64,000 nt of DNA from Chloroflexota bacterium. Lineage in GTDB: Bacteria; Chloroflexota; UBA11872. Shown here piece by piece: positions 52,322-61,970 of this stretch. Position numbers and translations under genes: made by a program. Location of the stretch: the NCBI GenBank assembly GCA_026706485.1, contig JAPOYR010000013.1, forward strand, positions 186,001 through 250,000, read 5' to 3'. Position 1 is the first letter of the stretch. Each line of letters opens with the position of its first letter. The notes below the pieces were generated by a model, which did no database searches, was not told where the DNA came from, and saw only the letters and a program-made list of their open reading frames with translations.

Positions 52322-52783
52322 TTAGCGAGCTTCACTTTCCGGTGCGTCGGCCGCGACATCCGCCTCGGCTTCAGCCGATGCGTCCGTAGCCGCCTCGACC
52401 TCAGTCTCGATATTGGTATCGGCTGGCGCCTCAGCGGCCGCCTCAACGTCGTCTTCGGGCTCTGCATCAACCACCTGCGCGGCCTCGCTGGCGGCCTCCA
52501 CGGCGGCCTGCTCTTCCTCGGTCAGCGTGGCGCGATTCACGATGCGCGTGAGCCGCCAGCGTTTGCGGCGGCTATAGGGCCGCGACGAAACGATCTCCAC
52601 CACGTCGCCGACGTCGCACGCGTTTTCGGCGTCGTGCGCCAGCAGCTTTCGCCGCACGCGGACCGGCTTGCGGTACAGCGGGTGCCGGCGCACGGCCTCC
52701 ACCTGGACCGAGATGGTCTTGTCAGTTCGGTTGCTCACCACGGTCCCGACGCGCCGCTGGCGCCGCTGGTCGTCCGGGTCCAT
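52322..52783 (-). CDS. rpsQ: 30S ribosomal protein S17 with acidic Ala/Glu tail
   Basis: 16S 5'-domain binding protein. Residues 1-85 are a normal S17 ([32 protein letters not shown]). They are followed by about 65 residues rich in Ala, Glu and Asp, giving 153 aa in total. ATG 52783 overlaps the rpmC stop (TGATG); GTG 52786 would add one residue. Confidence 0.94.
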   Translation of the reverse strand: MDPDDQRRQRRVGTVVSNRTDKTISVQVEAVRRHPLYRKPVRVRRKLLAHDAENACDVGDVVEIVSSRPYSRRKRWRLTRIVNRATLTEEEQAAVEAASEAAQVVDAEPEDDVEAAAEAPADTNIETEVEAATDASAEAEADVAADAPESEAR

Positions 52784-53004
52784 CACGCGTCCTCTTCCAC
52801 GGCGACGGCGCCAACAAGCTCGCGCTCGCGCTGCACGGTCATGATCTGCGCAATGTCGCGCCGCAGCTCGCGCAGCCGCGAGGTCGCGGTGAGCTGCAGC
52901 GTCGCATGCTGCAGGCGCAGCCTGAACAGCTCTTCCTTCGCCTCTCGGCGTCGGGTTTCCAGGGCATCGGGATCGAGCGCCCGGATCTCTGCCAAATCAG
53001 CCAA
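52783..53004 (-). CDS. rpmC: 50S ribosomal protein L29
   Basis: Two-helix protein by the exit tunnel; docking site for SRP and trigger factor. [23 protein letters not shown]-type first helix and [20 protein letters not shown]. The start is TTG 53004, overlapping the rplP stop by 8 nt; 73 aa. No ATG or GTG gives a better N-terminus. Confidence 0.92.
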   Translation of the reverse strand: MADLAEIRALDPDALETRRREAKEELFRLRLQHATLQLTATSRLRELRRDIAQIMTVQRERELVGAVAVEEDA

Positions 53005-53422
53005 CGACGACCTCGCGATTTCGGGTGATGACGCGAGTCGCCACGGAAATCTTGTGCGACGCGAGTCGCATGGCCTCGCGGCCGAGCTCTTCATCAATGC
53101 CCGCGATTTCAAACAGCACACGACCGGGCTTCACCACGGCCACCCAGTGGTCCACGTTGCCCTTGCCGCTCCCCATGCGCGTCTCGGCCGGCTTGGAGCT
53201 CACCGGCTTGTCCGGAAAGAGCCGAATCCACACCTGGCCGCCGCGGTGGATGGCGTGGGTGATGGCGCGTCGGCCCGCCTCGATCTCGCGGCTGTCGACC
53301 CAGCCGGCGCTGAGCGCCTGCAGCCCGACTTCGCCGAATTGCAGGTCGTTGCCGCGCGCGGCGCGGCCGCGCCGCCGGCCGCGGTGCGCCTTGCGAAACT
53401 TGGTGCGCTTGGGCATCAACAT
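52997..53422 (-). CDS. rplP: 50S ribosomal protein L16
   Basis: Positions A-site t[42 protein letters not shown] and [19 protein letters not shown]. 141 aa, four nt after rpsC. Confidence 0.97.
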   Translation of the reverse strand: MLMPKRTKFRKAHRGRRRGRAARGNDLQFGEVGLQALSAGWVDSREIEAGRRAITHAIHRGGQVWIRLFPDKPVSSKPAETRMGSGKGNVDHWVAVVKPGRVLFEIAGIDEELGREAMRLASHKISVATRVITRNREVVVG

Positions 53423-53426
53423 GGTG

Positions 53427-54176
53427 CTAGTTGCCTCTCGGGGCGCGTCGACCGCCCATCCCTGTCCGGCCCACGCGGCCGGCCAGCATGTCGGCGGTGT
53501 CGCTCAGCGCGTCGCGGCGATGGATCCACGCCTTGACGCCGATGCGCCCTTGCGCCGTGCGAGCTTCCGTGAAGCCGTAGTCGATGTCGGCGTCGAGCGT
53601 CTGCAGCGGCACCGTGCCGCTGAGCTCGAACTCGGTCCGCGCCATCTCGCGCCCGCCCAGGCGGCCGCTCACCATGACCTTCACGCCCAGAGCGCCGGCG
53701 CGCATGCTGCGCTCGGCGGTGACCTTCATGGCCCGTCGGAAAGACACCCGGCGTTCCAACTGCTCGGCCACGTTGCGCGCCACCAGGAATGCGTCCAGCT
53801 CGGGCTGGCCGATTTCCTGGACGTCGACGACGGTGCGCTTCTTCGTGTGCAGCTCCAGCAGGCGCTGGATCTCCTCGCGGTTGCTTCCCCCACGACCGAT
53901 CACGATGCCCGGTCGCGCCGTGTGAATGATCACGCGCAGCTGGCTGACCTGGCGCTCGATCTCAATGCGCGACACGCCGGCGCCGAATCCGCGCCGCCGA
54001 CCGCCGCGGCGCTGATCGCGCCGACCGGGCGGATTGTCCAGAAACTGCCGCACAATCTTGCGGATCTGGAAGTCCTCGGCCAGCAGCGCGGTGTAGTCAC
54101 GGTCGGCGTACCACGTGCTGAGCCAGCGCTTCGTGTATCCGAGGCGATAGGCGATTGGGTGAACTTTCCGTCCCAT
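53427..54176 (-). CDS. rpsC: 30S ribosomal protein S3 with Arg/Gly insertion
   Basis: Forms the mRNA entry helicase with S4/S5. [18 protein letters not shown], then KH-domain text [18 protein letters not shown] and [17 protein letters not shown]. Between FLDN (about 48) and GVSRIEIER (about 68) there is an extra stretch of about 15 residues rich in Arg/Gly ([15 protein letters not shown]). 249 aa, ATG 54176. Confidence 0.96.
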   Translation of the reverse strand: MGRKVHPIAYRLGYTKRWLSTWYADRDYTALLAEDFQIRKIVRQFLDNPPGRRDQRRGGRRRGFGAGVSRIEIERQVSQLRVIIHTARPGIVIGRGGSNREEIQRLLELHTKKRTVVDVQEIGQPELDAFLVARNVAEQLERRVSFRRAMKVTAERSMRAGALGVKVMVSGRLGGREMARTEFELSGTVPLQTLDADIDYGFTEARTAQGRIGVKAWIHRRDALSDTADMLAGRVGRTGMGGRRAPRGN

Positions 54177-54178
54177 GC

Positions 54179-54517
54179 TTATTCGCTTTCGTCGTCCACG
54201 ACGACGGTGATGTGGGCGGACCGCTTCCGATAGAACCCCGGGCGCCCGCGAGCTTTCGCGCGATAGCGTTTCAGCGAGGGCCCTTGATCGATGCGCACGT
54301 CCCGCACGACCAGGCTTTCGCGCTCCAGGCCGTAATTGTGCTCGGCATTGGCCAAGGCCGACTTCAGCACCTTGGCAATTTCGAACGCCGCGCGTTGCGG
54401 CAGGTGCGCCAGCGTCGCCAGGGCGACCTCCGGGCGCAATCCCCGAACCTCGTTGGCCACGAGACGCCCGCGTCGCGGAGCCATGCGAACGTACTTGGCC
54501 GTTGCCCACACTTGCAT
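54179..54517 (-). CDS. rplV: 50S ribosomal protein L22
   Basis: Its hairpin lines the exit tunnel (macrolide site). KYVRMAPRRGRLVANEVRG, AFEIAKVLKSALANAEHNYG, and the ending RKRSAHITVVVDD. 112 aa, ATG 54517. Confidence 0.96.
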   Translation of the reverse strand: MQVWATAKYVRMAPRRGRLVANEVRGLRPEVALATLAHLPQRAAFEIAKVLKSALANAEHNYGLERESLVVRDVRIDQGPSLKRYRAKARGRPGFYRKRSAHITVVVDDESE

Positions 54518-54521
54518 GCGC

Positions 54522-54827
54522 CTAGCGTGCTCCCTGCTGCTGCGCCGCCGCCGCCGCCGCGCGCGACCCGGCCTGGCTGTGGCTGCGATAGGTGCGAGTG
54601 GGCGCGAATTCACCGAGGCGATGGCCCACCATGTTCTCCGTGACGTACACGGGCACGTGGCGTCGACCGTCATGCACGGCGATGGTGAGCCCAACCATTT
54701 CCGGATGGATCACGCTTGCCCGGCTCCAGGTGCGAATGACCTGCTTCTGCCGACTGCGGCTGGCCTCGGCCACGCGCTTCTCCAGCTTGGGGTCGATGTA
54801 CCAGCCTTTTTTGGAACTTCGTGACAT
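54522..54827 (-). CDS. rpsS: 30S ribosomal protein S19
   Basis: Head protein forming a subunit bridge. [51 protein letters not shown]. 101 aa; the last 12 residues are an Ala/Gln run not found in most S19. Confidence 0.97.
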   Translation of the reverse strand: MSRSSKKGWYIDPKLEKRVAEASRSRQKQVIRTWSRASVIHPEMVGLTIAVHDGRRHVPVYVTENMVGHRLGEFAPTRTYRSHSQAGSRAAAAAAQQQGAR

Positions 54828-54833
54828 GCTGCG

Positions 54834-55664
54834 CTATCTCCTGCGGCGTCGAATGATATAGCGATCGCTGCGGCGCCGCCCGAGGCGGGTCCGTCGCCCT
54901 TGGGCCGGCTTGCCCCACGGCGTCTTCGGACCGGGGAGTCCCACCGGGGCCTTCCCCTCGCCGCCGCCGTGGGGATGGTCGCGCGGCGTCATGGCCGAGC
55001 CGCGCACCTGCGGCCGGCGGCGGCGCCAGCGAATGCGCCCGGCCTTTCCGGCCGATTGATTGCTGTGATCTTGGTTCCCAACGCGGCCCACGGTGGCCAT
55101 TCCGGCCAGCGGGACCTGCCGCATTTCGCCCGACGGTAGCCGCAGCGTGGCCAGACCGCGATCCTTGGCCATCAGCTGTCCGCCCATGCCGGCGCTGCGA
55201 ATCAGCTTGGCGCCGCCACCGGGCACCAGCTCGACGGCGTGCACCTCGGTTCCCGCGGGCATATCCGCCAAGCGCATTGCGTTGCCCACGCGAGGCTCGG
55301 CCTTTGGTCCCGAGACGACCTCGGAGCCAACCCGCAGGCCCTGCGGCGCCAGGATGTAGCGTTTCTCGCCGTCGGCATACACCAGCAACGCGAGGTGGGC
55401 CGAGCGATTGGGGTCGTATTCGATGCTCGTGACGGTTGCGGGCACACCCGGCTTGTTGCGGCGCCAGTCAATCACGCGGTAGCGCCGCTTGGCGCCGCCG
55501 CCGCGGTGACGCACCGTAATGCGCCCCTGGTTGTTGCGTCCGGCTCTCTCGGTCAGCGGTCGCAGCAGCGGCTTGTGCGGCTTGGACTCGGTCACTTCCT
55601 CGTGATCGACCGACACGTAGCCCCGGCGCCCCGGAGAAGTCGGATTGTAGGTGCGAAGTCCCAT
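54834..55664 (-). CDS. rplB: 50S ribosomal protein L2
   Basis: Needed for subunit joining and peptidyl transfer. [36 protein letters not shown], and [14 protein letters not shown] with the conserved His. 276 aa, normal. Between rplW and rpsS as expected. Confidence 0.97.
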   Translation of the reverse strand: MGLRTYNPTSPGRRGYVSVDHEEVTESKPHKPLLRPLTERAGRNNQGRITVRHRGGGAKRRYRVIDWRRNKPGVPATVTSIEYDPNRSAHLALLVYADGEKRYILAPQGLRVGSEVVSGPKAEPRVGNAMRLADMPAGTEVHAVELVPGGGAKLIRSAGMGGQLMAKDRGLATLRLPSGEMRQVPLAGMATVGRVGNQDHSNQSAGKAGRIRWRRRRPQVRGSAMTPRDHPHGGGEGKAPVGLPGPKTPWGKPAQGRRTRLGRRRSDRYIIRRRRR

Positions 55665-55666
55665 GC

Positions 55667-55954
55667 CTAGGTTCCCGGATAGATGTCGATGGCGTGCCCC
55701 TCGGCGAGGGTCACGATGGCCTTGCGCTTGGAGGATCGGTGGCCGGTGAACCGCCCAAACCGCCGCGGCTTGCCGCGGAGATTCATCACGTTCACGTTGG
55801 TAACGTCCACGCGGAACAGGGCCTCAACGGCTTCCCGAATCATGTGCTTGGACGCCGTGGGATGCACCTCGAACACGTACTTGCGATCCTCCACGAGCGT
55901 GGTCGACTTTTCCGTCACCACCGGTCGAATCACGACGTCCCCGGGATCAGCCAC
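55667..55954 (-). CDS. rplW: 50S ribosomal protein L23
   Basis: Exit-tunnel docking site for trigger factor and [24 protein letters not shown] and [18 protein letters not shown] 55954 overlaps the rplD stop by 8 nt; 95 aa. Confidence 0.95.
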   Translation of the reverse strand: MADPGDVVIRPVVTEKSTTLVEDRKYVFEVHPTASKHMIREAVEALFRVDVTNVNVMNLRGKPRRFGRFTGHRSSKRKAIVTLAEGHAIDIYPGT

Positions 55955-56552
55955 TGTGGACTCCCCGCAGGATGTCGAGCGCGGCGTCGGTCGCCACGAC
56001 GTGGTCGGCCGCGGCGATATCCATGAACCCCACGGCATCGGCGCGCTCCACCGTCACGCCCGGAATGTTGCGTGAGGATCGCCGGAGCGCGTCGGGCGGT
56101 TCGGTATCGAGCAGCAGCAAACGTCCGGCCAGCCCAGCGTCCGCCAGCCAGGCCGCGCGTTCCTTGGTCTTGGGCGAATCTCCCCAGGCCTCGACGCGAT
56201 GCACGCGGTCGGCCTGTGCCTTTTGCGCCAGCAAGCTGCGCAGCGCCTCGCGCCGCTCGCGACGACTGAGCCGGCGCCGAACGGTGCGTGGACGGGGGCC
56301 AAACGTGACGGCGCCGCCCCGCCGTTGTCCGGCGGACGCGCTGCCGGCGCGCGCGCGTCCCACGCCCTTCTGGCGGTAGAGCTTTTGCGCGCTCGCCGTG
56401 ACCTCACCACGCGTCTGCGTGCTGCTCGTGCTTTGCCGACGGCGCTGCGCGCCGACCACGGCCGCCCGGCGCAGCAACTCGTCCCGCGCTCCGGGCTCGC
56501 CGAATAGATCCGTTTCGACCGGCGCGATCGGCGCCACGTCCTTGGCAGCCAT
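55947..56552 (-). CDS. rplD: 50S ribosomal protein L4
   Basis: Exit-tunnel constriction protein. TRGEVTASAQKLYRQKGVGRAR and FGPRPRTVRRRL are diagnostic, followed by the Rossmann-like C-domain. ATG 56552 overlaps the rplC stop; 201 aa. In E. coli L4 autoregulates the S10 operon, but no leader attenuator is recognisable here. Confidence 0.95.
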   Translation of the reverse strand: MAAKDVAPIAPVETDLFGEPGARDELLRRAAVVGAQRRRQSTSSTQTRGEVTASAQKLYRQKGVGRARAGSASAGQRRGGAVTFGPRPRTVRRRLSRRERREALRSLLAQKAQADRVHRVEAWGDSPKTKERAAWLADAGLAGRLLLLDTEPPDALRRSSRNIPGVTVERADAVGFMDIAAADHVVATDAALDILRGVHSG

Positions 56553-57190
56553 CAATCCCGGCTCCCATGTCGCGACGTCGGTCGGACCGCGAGAATCCCC
56601 TGGCGCGGGCCGGGCACGGCGCCGCGCAAAACGATGTAGTTCTTTTCCGCGTCCACGTGCTCCACGCGCAGGCGCTTGGCCGTCACGCGCTTGCCGCCCA
56701 TCCGGCCGGCCATGCGCATGCCTTTGAACACGCGGCTCGGCGTGGTGCCCGCGCCCACGGATCCAGGGGCGCGCTCCCGGTCGGACTGGCCATGCGTGCG
56801 CGGCCCGCCGCGAAAGTTGTGACGCCGCACGACCCCCGCAAAGCCTTTGCCTTTCGAGATGCCCGTCACGTCAACCAGGTCGCCGGGCGCGAACACGTCG
56901 GCCCGCACTTCGGCGCCTACGTCGAGGTCGGGCGCGCGGTCGAGGCGAAACTCGCGCAGCACGCGGTAGGCCGGCGCGTCCTGCAGGTGTCCCCGCTCCG
57001 CGCGTGACAGCCGTGAATCGCGGGTCTCGTCGAAACCCAGTTGCAGCGCGATATAGCCATCGCGCTCCACCGTCCGCACGTCGGTCACCGTGCACGGTCC
57101 GGCTTCAATCAGCGTCACGCCGAATGCGCGGCCAGCGTCGTCGAAGCGCTGGGTCATGCCGAGCTTGCGCCCAAGGATTCCGGTGACCAT
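56552..57190 (-). CDS. rplC: 50S ribosomal protein L3
   Basis: Assembly initiator whose tip reaches the peptidyl transferase centre. GILGRKLGMTQRFDDAGR, GISKGKGFAGVVRRHNF, THGQSDRERAPGSVG. 212 aa. Confidence 0.97.
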   Translation of the reverse strand: MVTGILGRKLGMTQRFDDAGRAFGVTLIEAGPCTVTDVRTVERDGYIALQLGFDETRDSRLSRAERGHLQDAPAYRVLREFRLDRAPDLDVGAEVRADVFAPGDLVDVTGISKGKGFAGVVRRHNFRGGPRTHGQSDRERAPGSVGAGTTPSRVFKGMRMAGRMGGKRVTAKRLRVEHVDAEKNYIVLRGAVPGPRQGILAVRPTSRHGSRD

Positions 57191-57194
57191 GCCG

Positions 57195-57584
57195 CTAGGA
57201 CTTCAGCTCGATGTCGACGCCGGCCGCAAGCTGCAGGCGCAGCAGCTCGTCCATCGTCTGCTGCGTCGGGTCGATCACGTCGATAAGCCGCTTATGGGTG
57301 CGCATCTCGAACTGCTCACGCGAATCCTTGTCGATGAACGGCGATCGGATCACCGTCCACTTCTTCTTCTGCGTGGGAAGCGGAATCGGGCCCCGCACGT
57401 CCGCCCCGGTGCGATCCGCCGCCTCGATAATGCGTCGGGCGGCGTCGTCCAGCACCTTGTGATCGTAGGCCTTGAGGCGAATGCGAATCCGCTGTCGCGG
57501 GGCCTGGCGCCGGGCGCGCCCACTGGCGGGCCGCCCGGCCGACGGTTCGGCCGGAGTGTCGGCGGGTGCGCGTGCCTCGGCCAT
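57195..57584 (-). CDS. rpsJ: 30S ribosomal protein S10 with N-terminal extension
   Basis: Head protein, also NusE in transcription antitermination. The core starts [20 protein letters not shown], with [23 protein letters not shown] following. A 30-residue Ala/Pro/Arg leader precedes it (129 aa against about 102). Five nt after tuf; no clear SD. Confidence 0.95.
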   Translation of the reverse strand: MAEARAPADTPAEPSAGRPASGRARRQAPRQRIRIRLKAYDHKVLDDAARRIIEAADRTGADVRGPIPLPTQKKKWTVIRSPFIDKDSREQFEMRTHKRLIDVIDPTQQTMDELLRLQLAAGVDIELKS

Positions 57585-57589
57585 TGCAG

Positions 57590-58792
57590 CTAGTTGACGA
57601 TCTTGGTCACGACGCCGGCGCCAACCGTCACGCCGCCTTCGCGAATGGCAAAGTGAACGCCGTCTTCGAGGGCCACCGGGGCGCCGAGCTTCACCGTCAT
57701 CTCAATGTTGTCGCCGGGCACGCACATCTCCGTGCCTTCCGGCAGGTTGACCTCACCGGTCACGTCGGTGGTGTGGATGTAGAACTGCGGGCGATAGCCG
57801 TTGAAGAAGGGGGTGTGACGGCCGCCCTCGTCCTTGGTCAAGACGTAGACGTTCGCCATGAACTCCGTGTGCGGCGTGATGGAGCCGGGAGCGGCCAGCA
57901 CCATGCCGCGCTCGACCTCGTGCCGCTCGATCCCTCGGAGCAGGCAGCCGACGTTGTCGCCCGCCACGCCCGAGTCGAGGGTCTTGCGAAACATCTCGAC
58001 GCCCGTGCACACCCGGCGGTCCACCAGGTCGCGCATTCCGACGATGTCCACTTCCTCGCCCGGCGTGATCACGCCACGCTCGACGCGTCCCGTCACCACC
58101 GTTCCACGCCCCTTGATGCCGAAGACATCCTCGATGGGCATCAGGAACGGCTCGTCGACCGGACGCTGCGGCTCCTCGAAGTAGGTGTCGATCGTGTCGA
58201 CCAACTCGAGAATCGGCGCGAACTCCGGCGAGTCCGCATCTGTGCTCTCCGACTCCAGCGCATGCAGAGCGCTACCGCGGACGATCGGCACGTCGTCGCC
58301 CGGAAACTCATACTTGTTCAGGAGGTCTCGCAGCTCAAGCTCCACCAGCTCCAGCAGCTCCTCGTCGTCCACCATGTCGACCTTGTTGAGGTAGACGACG
58401 ATCGCGCCCACTTCGACCTGTCGTGCCAGCAGCACGTGTTCGAAGGTCTGCGGCATGGGGCCGTCGGGTGCGCTCACGACCAGGATGGCGCCGTCCATCT
58501 GCGCTGCGCCGGTGATCATGTTCTTGATGTAGTCGCGGTGGCCCGGCGCGTCGATGTGCGCGTAGTGCCGGCTATCGCTTTCGTACTCCACGTGAGCGAT
58601 CGAAATCGTGATGCCTCGCTCGCGTTCCTCAGGGGCCTTGTCGATGGCGTCGAACGCCTCAAACTGCGCCAGGCCCTTCAGCGACAGCACTTTCGTGATG
58701 GCTGCCGTGAGCGTGGTCTTGCCATGGTCGACATGGCCGATGGTGCCGACATTGACGTGCGGCTTCGTGCGTTCGAACTTGACTCGTCCCAT
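57590..58792 (-). CDS. tuf: Elongation factor Tu
   Basis: Delivers aminoacyl-tRNA to the ribosome as a GTPase. G1 [10 protein letters not shown]4 [17 protein letters not shown] in domain 2, [17 protein letters not shown] in domain 3. 400 aa. The G3 region reads [13 protein letters not shown] (residues 80-92) instead of the bacterial DCPGHADY, i.e. Ala82 and Arg86 as in archaeal/eukaryotic EF-1A. The catalytic His85 is kept. ATG 58792, 41 nt after fusA. Confidence 0.96.
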   Translation of the reverse strand: MGRVKFERTKPHVNVGTIGHVDHGKTTLTAAITKVLSLKGLAQFEAFDAIDKAPEERERGITISIAHVEYESDSRHYAHIDAPGHRDYIKNMITGAAQMDGAILVVSAPDGPMPQTFEHVLLARQVEVGAIVVYLNKVDMVDDEELLELVELELRDLLNKYEFPGDDVPIVRGSALHALESESTDADSPEFAPILELVDTIDTYFEEPQRPVDEPFLMPIEDVFGIKGRGTVVTGRVERGVITPGEEVDIVGMRDLVDRRVCTGVEMFRKTLDSGVAGDNVGCLLRGIERHEVERGMVLAAPGSITPHTEFMANVYVLTKDEGGRHTPFFNGYRPQFYIHTTDVTGEVNLPEGTEMCVPGDNIEMTVKLGAPVALEDGVHFAIREGGVTVGAGVVTKIVN

Positions 58793-58833
58793 TCGCTCCG
58801 TGCTCCTGATGCGCCGGCCATGCGGCCCCGCGC

Positions 58834-60903
58834 CTAGACTCCCGTGAGAACTTCCTGTCCCGTCCCGGCCCCCGGCCGGACGGCGTAGTGTGAAAACTCC
58901 ATCGAAAACGTACCCCGGCCCTGAGTGGCCGAGCGTAACGCACTAGCGTACCCAAACATTGTGGCCAGCGGTACTTCCGCGCGAATCACGCTCGACCCGC
59001 CCCTCGGCTCGGTCCCCTGGACGTCGCCCCGCTTGGACAGCAGGCCCGCCAGCACGTCACCCACGTATTCGTCGGGAATCACGACATCGACGGCCATCAC
59101 GGGCTCGAGGACTGCGGTTCCCGATCGTCGCAGGGCCTCTTCCACCGCCCACGCTCCGGCGATTTCAAAGGCGAGCTCGGATGAGTCCACCTCGTGGAAC
59201 GAGCCGTCGACGATGCGGATGCGCACGTCGATGACCGGGAATCCCTGCAGTCCCCCACTCAGCGCGCGACGCGCCCCGCGCTCCGCGGCCGGCAGGAAGC
59301 TGACCGGAATTGCGCCGCCCACGATTCGCGTCTCGATCTCGACGCCCGCGCCCGGCTCCAGCGGCTCGAGCTCGACGACCACGTGGCCGTACTGCCCGCG
59401 CCCGCCGGTCTGGCGGATGAATCGGCCCGGCGCCTGCACGGCCCGCAAGGGGCGTTCGCGATAGGCCACCTGTGGGCGGCCCACGTTGGCGCCGACGCGA
59501 AACTCGCGCAACAGGCGGTCCACGATCACTTCGAGGTGCAGCTCGCCCATGCCGGCGATCAGCGTCTGGCCCGTTTCCTCGTCGCTTCGCACCTGGAAGG
59601 TCGGGTCCTCGTCGCCGAGCTTGCCCAGCGCCGTGATGATGCGGTCTTGATCCGCGCGGCTCTTGGGCTCGATGGCGATCGTCACGACCGGGTCGGGGAA
59701 CGTAATCGATTCCAGCAGCACGGGATGCGCCGGGTCGGCCAGCGTGTCGCCGGTGCTCACGTCGCGCATGCCAACGGCGGCGACGATATCGCCGGGCACG
59801 ATGGGATCCTTGATCTCCTCGCGCTTGTCGGCATGCATGCGGAGCACCCGGCTCAGGCGTTGCCGCTTGCCCGTCCCAACGTTCAGAACGGTCGTGCCGG
59901 GCTCGATCCGCCCCGAGTAGACCCGAAAGTACGCCAGCTTGCCCGAATGCGGGTCCGCCACCATCTTGAATGCCAGCGCCGCGAACGGCGCGTCTTCCGA
60001 TGCCCCCCGCTCGAGTGTTTCGTCGGTCTTGGGATCCATGCCGCGAACCGGCGGCACGTCCAGCGGCGAGGGCAGGTAGCGCACCACGGCGTCGAGCACC
60101 GGCTCAATGCCCCGGTTGCGCAACGCGCTGCCAAACAGCACCGGCACCAGCAGCGACTCAATGGTTCCGCGCCGCAGCGCGGCGACCATCGCCCCGGCGT
60201 CGACGTCTTCGTCGTTCAGGTAGAGCTCGGCGATGTGATCGTCGAACTCGCTCAGAGCTTCGAGCAGTTGCATCCGCGCCACGACCGCCACTTCGGCCAA
60301 ATCGTCCGGAATGTCCTCGACCGAGGGCTGGGCCACAGCATCGCTGGGCCACACGATGGCCTGCATCTCGATGAGATCGACCACGCCCTGAAACTCCTGC
60401 TCGCGGCCGATGGGAAGTTGCACCGGAACCGGATTCGCCCCCAGCCGCTCGCGGATCGAGCGGACCGCCGCGTCGGGGTCGGCCCCCACGCGATCCATCT
60501 TGTTGATGAAGGCCACGCGCGGCACGTCGTACTTGTCGGCCTGGCGCCAGACGGTCTCGGACTGCGGCTCCACGCCGTGCACGGCGTCGAAAACCACCAG
60601 CCCGCCATCGAGGACGCGCAGCGAACGCTCGACCTCGGCCGTGAAATCCACGTGTCCGGGCGTGTCGATGATGTTGATGCGCCGGTCCTGCCAATAGCAG
60701 GTCGTGGCCGCCGCGACGATGGTGATGCCGCGCTCGCGCTCCTGGGCCATCCAGTCCATTTGGGTCGTGCCGTCGTCGATGACGCCGATGCGATGGATGC
60801 GCCCCGTGTAGAAGAGGATGCGCTCGGTGGTGGTGGTCTTGCCGGCATCGATGTGGGCGATGATGCCGATGTTGCGAGTTTGCGCGATGTCAGATTCGGA
60901 CAT
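58834..60903 (-). CDS. fusA: Elongation factor G
   Basis: Translocase GTPase, also recycles ribosomes with RRF. G1 [15 protein letters not shown], switch [15 protein letters not shown]3 [10 protein letters not shown]4 NKMD. 689 aa with all five domains. Between rpsG and tuf as in the str operon. Confidence 0.96.
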   Translation of the reverse strand: MSESDIAQTRNIGIIAHIDAGKTTTTERILFYTGRIHRIGVIDDGTTQMDWMAQERERGITIVAAATTCYWQDRRINIIDTPGHVDFTAEVERSLRVLDGGLVVFDAVHGVEPQSETVWRQADKYDVPRVAFINKMDRVGADPDAAVRSIRERLGANPVPVQLPIGREQEFQGVVDLIEMQAIVWPSDAVAQPSVEDIPDDLAEVAVVARMQLLEALSEFDDHIAELYLNDEDVDAGAMVAALRRGTIESLLVPVLFGSALRNRGIEPVLDAVVRYLPSPLDVPPVRGMDPKTDETLERGASEDAPFAALAFKMVADPHSGKLAYFRVYSGRIEPGTTVLNVGTGKRQRLSRVLRMHADKREEIKDPIVPGDIVAAVGMRDVSTGDTLADPAHPVLLESITFPDPVVTIAIEPKSRADQDRIITALGKLGDEDPTFQVRSDEETGQTLIAGMGELHLEVIVDRLLREFRVGANVGRPQVAYRERPLRAVQAPGRFIRQTGGRGQYGHVVVELEPLEPGAGVEIETRIVGGAIPVSFLPAAERGARRALSGGLQGFPVIDVRIRIVDGSFHEVDSSELAFEIAGAWAVEEALRRSGTAVLEPVMAVDVVIPDEYVGDVLAGLLSKRGDVQGTEPRGGSSVIRAEVPLATMFGYASALRSATQGRGTFSMEFSHYAVRPGAGTGQEVLTGV

Positions 60904-60920
60904 GGTGCTTCGGGCTCGGG

Positions 60921-61391
60921 CTAAAACGCGTAGATGGCGAATGCGCGATTCGCCTCGGCCATGCGATGCATCTCTTCACGGCGGCGCACCGCTCCGCCCT
61001 GCCCGGAAGCCGCATCGAGAAGCTCAAAGGCCAGGCGCTCGCGCATCGAGCGGCCGCCTCGCGCCCGAGCCGAGCTGATGAGCCAGCGCACGGCCAGGGA
61101 GTATCGCCGGTCGCCGCGGATCTCGACCGGCACCTGATACGTCGCGCCGCCAACCCGGCGCGGCTTGACCTCGATCTGTGGCATGACGTTGCGAATAGCC
61201 TCTTCGAAGGCGTCGAGCGCCGGCGTCCCGCTCCGCTCCTCGACGAGGTCGAAGGCGCCGTAGACGATTGCCTGCGCCTTGGCCTTGTAGCCATGGCGCA
61301 TCAGCTTGTTGATAAAGCGCTCCACCGTCCGGTTGTTGTATTTCGGATCGGGTGCGGTGATTCGCCGCTCGGGGCGCTTCCGGCGAGGCAT
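60921..61391 (-). CDS. rpsG: 30S ribosomal protein S7
   Basis: Head-assembly protein. [40 protein letters not shown] and an ending with [19 protein letters not shown]-type text. 156 aa. 93 nt downstream of rpsL, a gap without recognisable gene. Confidence 0.97.
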   Translation of the reverse strand: MPRRKRPERRITAPDPKYNNRTVERFINKLMRHGYKAKAQAIVYGAFDLVEERSGTPALDAFEEAIRNVMPQIEVKPRRVGGATYQVPVEIRGDRRYSLAVRWLISSARARGGRSMRERLAFELLDAASGQGGAVRRREEMHRMAEANRAFAIYAF

Positions 61392-61484
61392 GCTGTTGAA
61401 TCTCCTGGTTAGTGGGGGTGGCCGCGGGTTCCAGTCAGCCGTAGGCGATGCCGTGCCAACGATTGCTCCACGGGAGCGCTGACC

Positions 61485-61898
61485 CTAGGCGCCGCGCCTG
61501 GTGCCGTACTTCGACCGCCCTTGCTTGCGATTCTCGACGCCCGTGGCATCCAGAGGTCCTCGTACGACGTGATAGCGCACGCCGGGCAGATCCTTGACGC
61601 GTCCGCCGCGAATCAGGACGACCGAGTGCTCCTGGAGTTGGTGGCCTTCGCCCGGAATGTAGGCCGTGACCTCCATCCCGTTCGACAACCGGACCCGCGC
61701 CACCTTCCGCAGCGCCGAGTTCGGCTTGCGCGGCGTGACGGTGCGCACCAGCGTGCACACGCCGCGCTTTTGGGGCGCCCCGCGCGTGCGCACCATGCGC
61801 CGCCGCAGCCCGTTATAGGCGAAGTGCAGCGCAGGCGCCGTCACTTTGCGACGTGACTTGCGCCGACCCTTGCGAACAAGCTGGTTTATCGTTGGCAC
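61485..61898 (-). CDS. rpsL: 30S ribosomal protein S12
   Basis: Decoding-centre protein. [51 protein letters not shown]; the streptomycin-sensitive Lys residues are kept. There is an insertion of about 14 residues before APQKRGVC, as in Bacillus S12. 137 aa. Confidence 0.97.
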   Translation of the reverse strand: MPTINQLVRKGRRKSRRKVTAPALHFAYNGLRRRMVRTRGAPQKRGVCTLVRTVTPRKPNSALRKVARVRLSNGMEVTAYIPGEGHQLQEHSVVLIRGGRVKDLPGVRYHVVRGPLDATGVENRKQGRSKYGTRRGA

Positions 61899-61970
61899 GC
61901 GACCACCAAGGTCTGTCGAATTAGGGGCACAACAAAACAGGACGCACTTCGGCGCCCGCCCCGCACGCTA

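Noticed and set aside
61485-61898. Streptomycin-resistance substitution in S12
   Set aside because: The Lys residues in TPRKPNS and GGRVKDLPG are the sensitive-type residues; only a neighbouring Lys is Arg.
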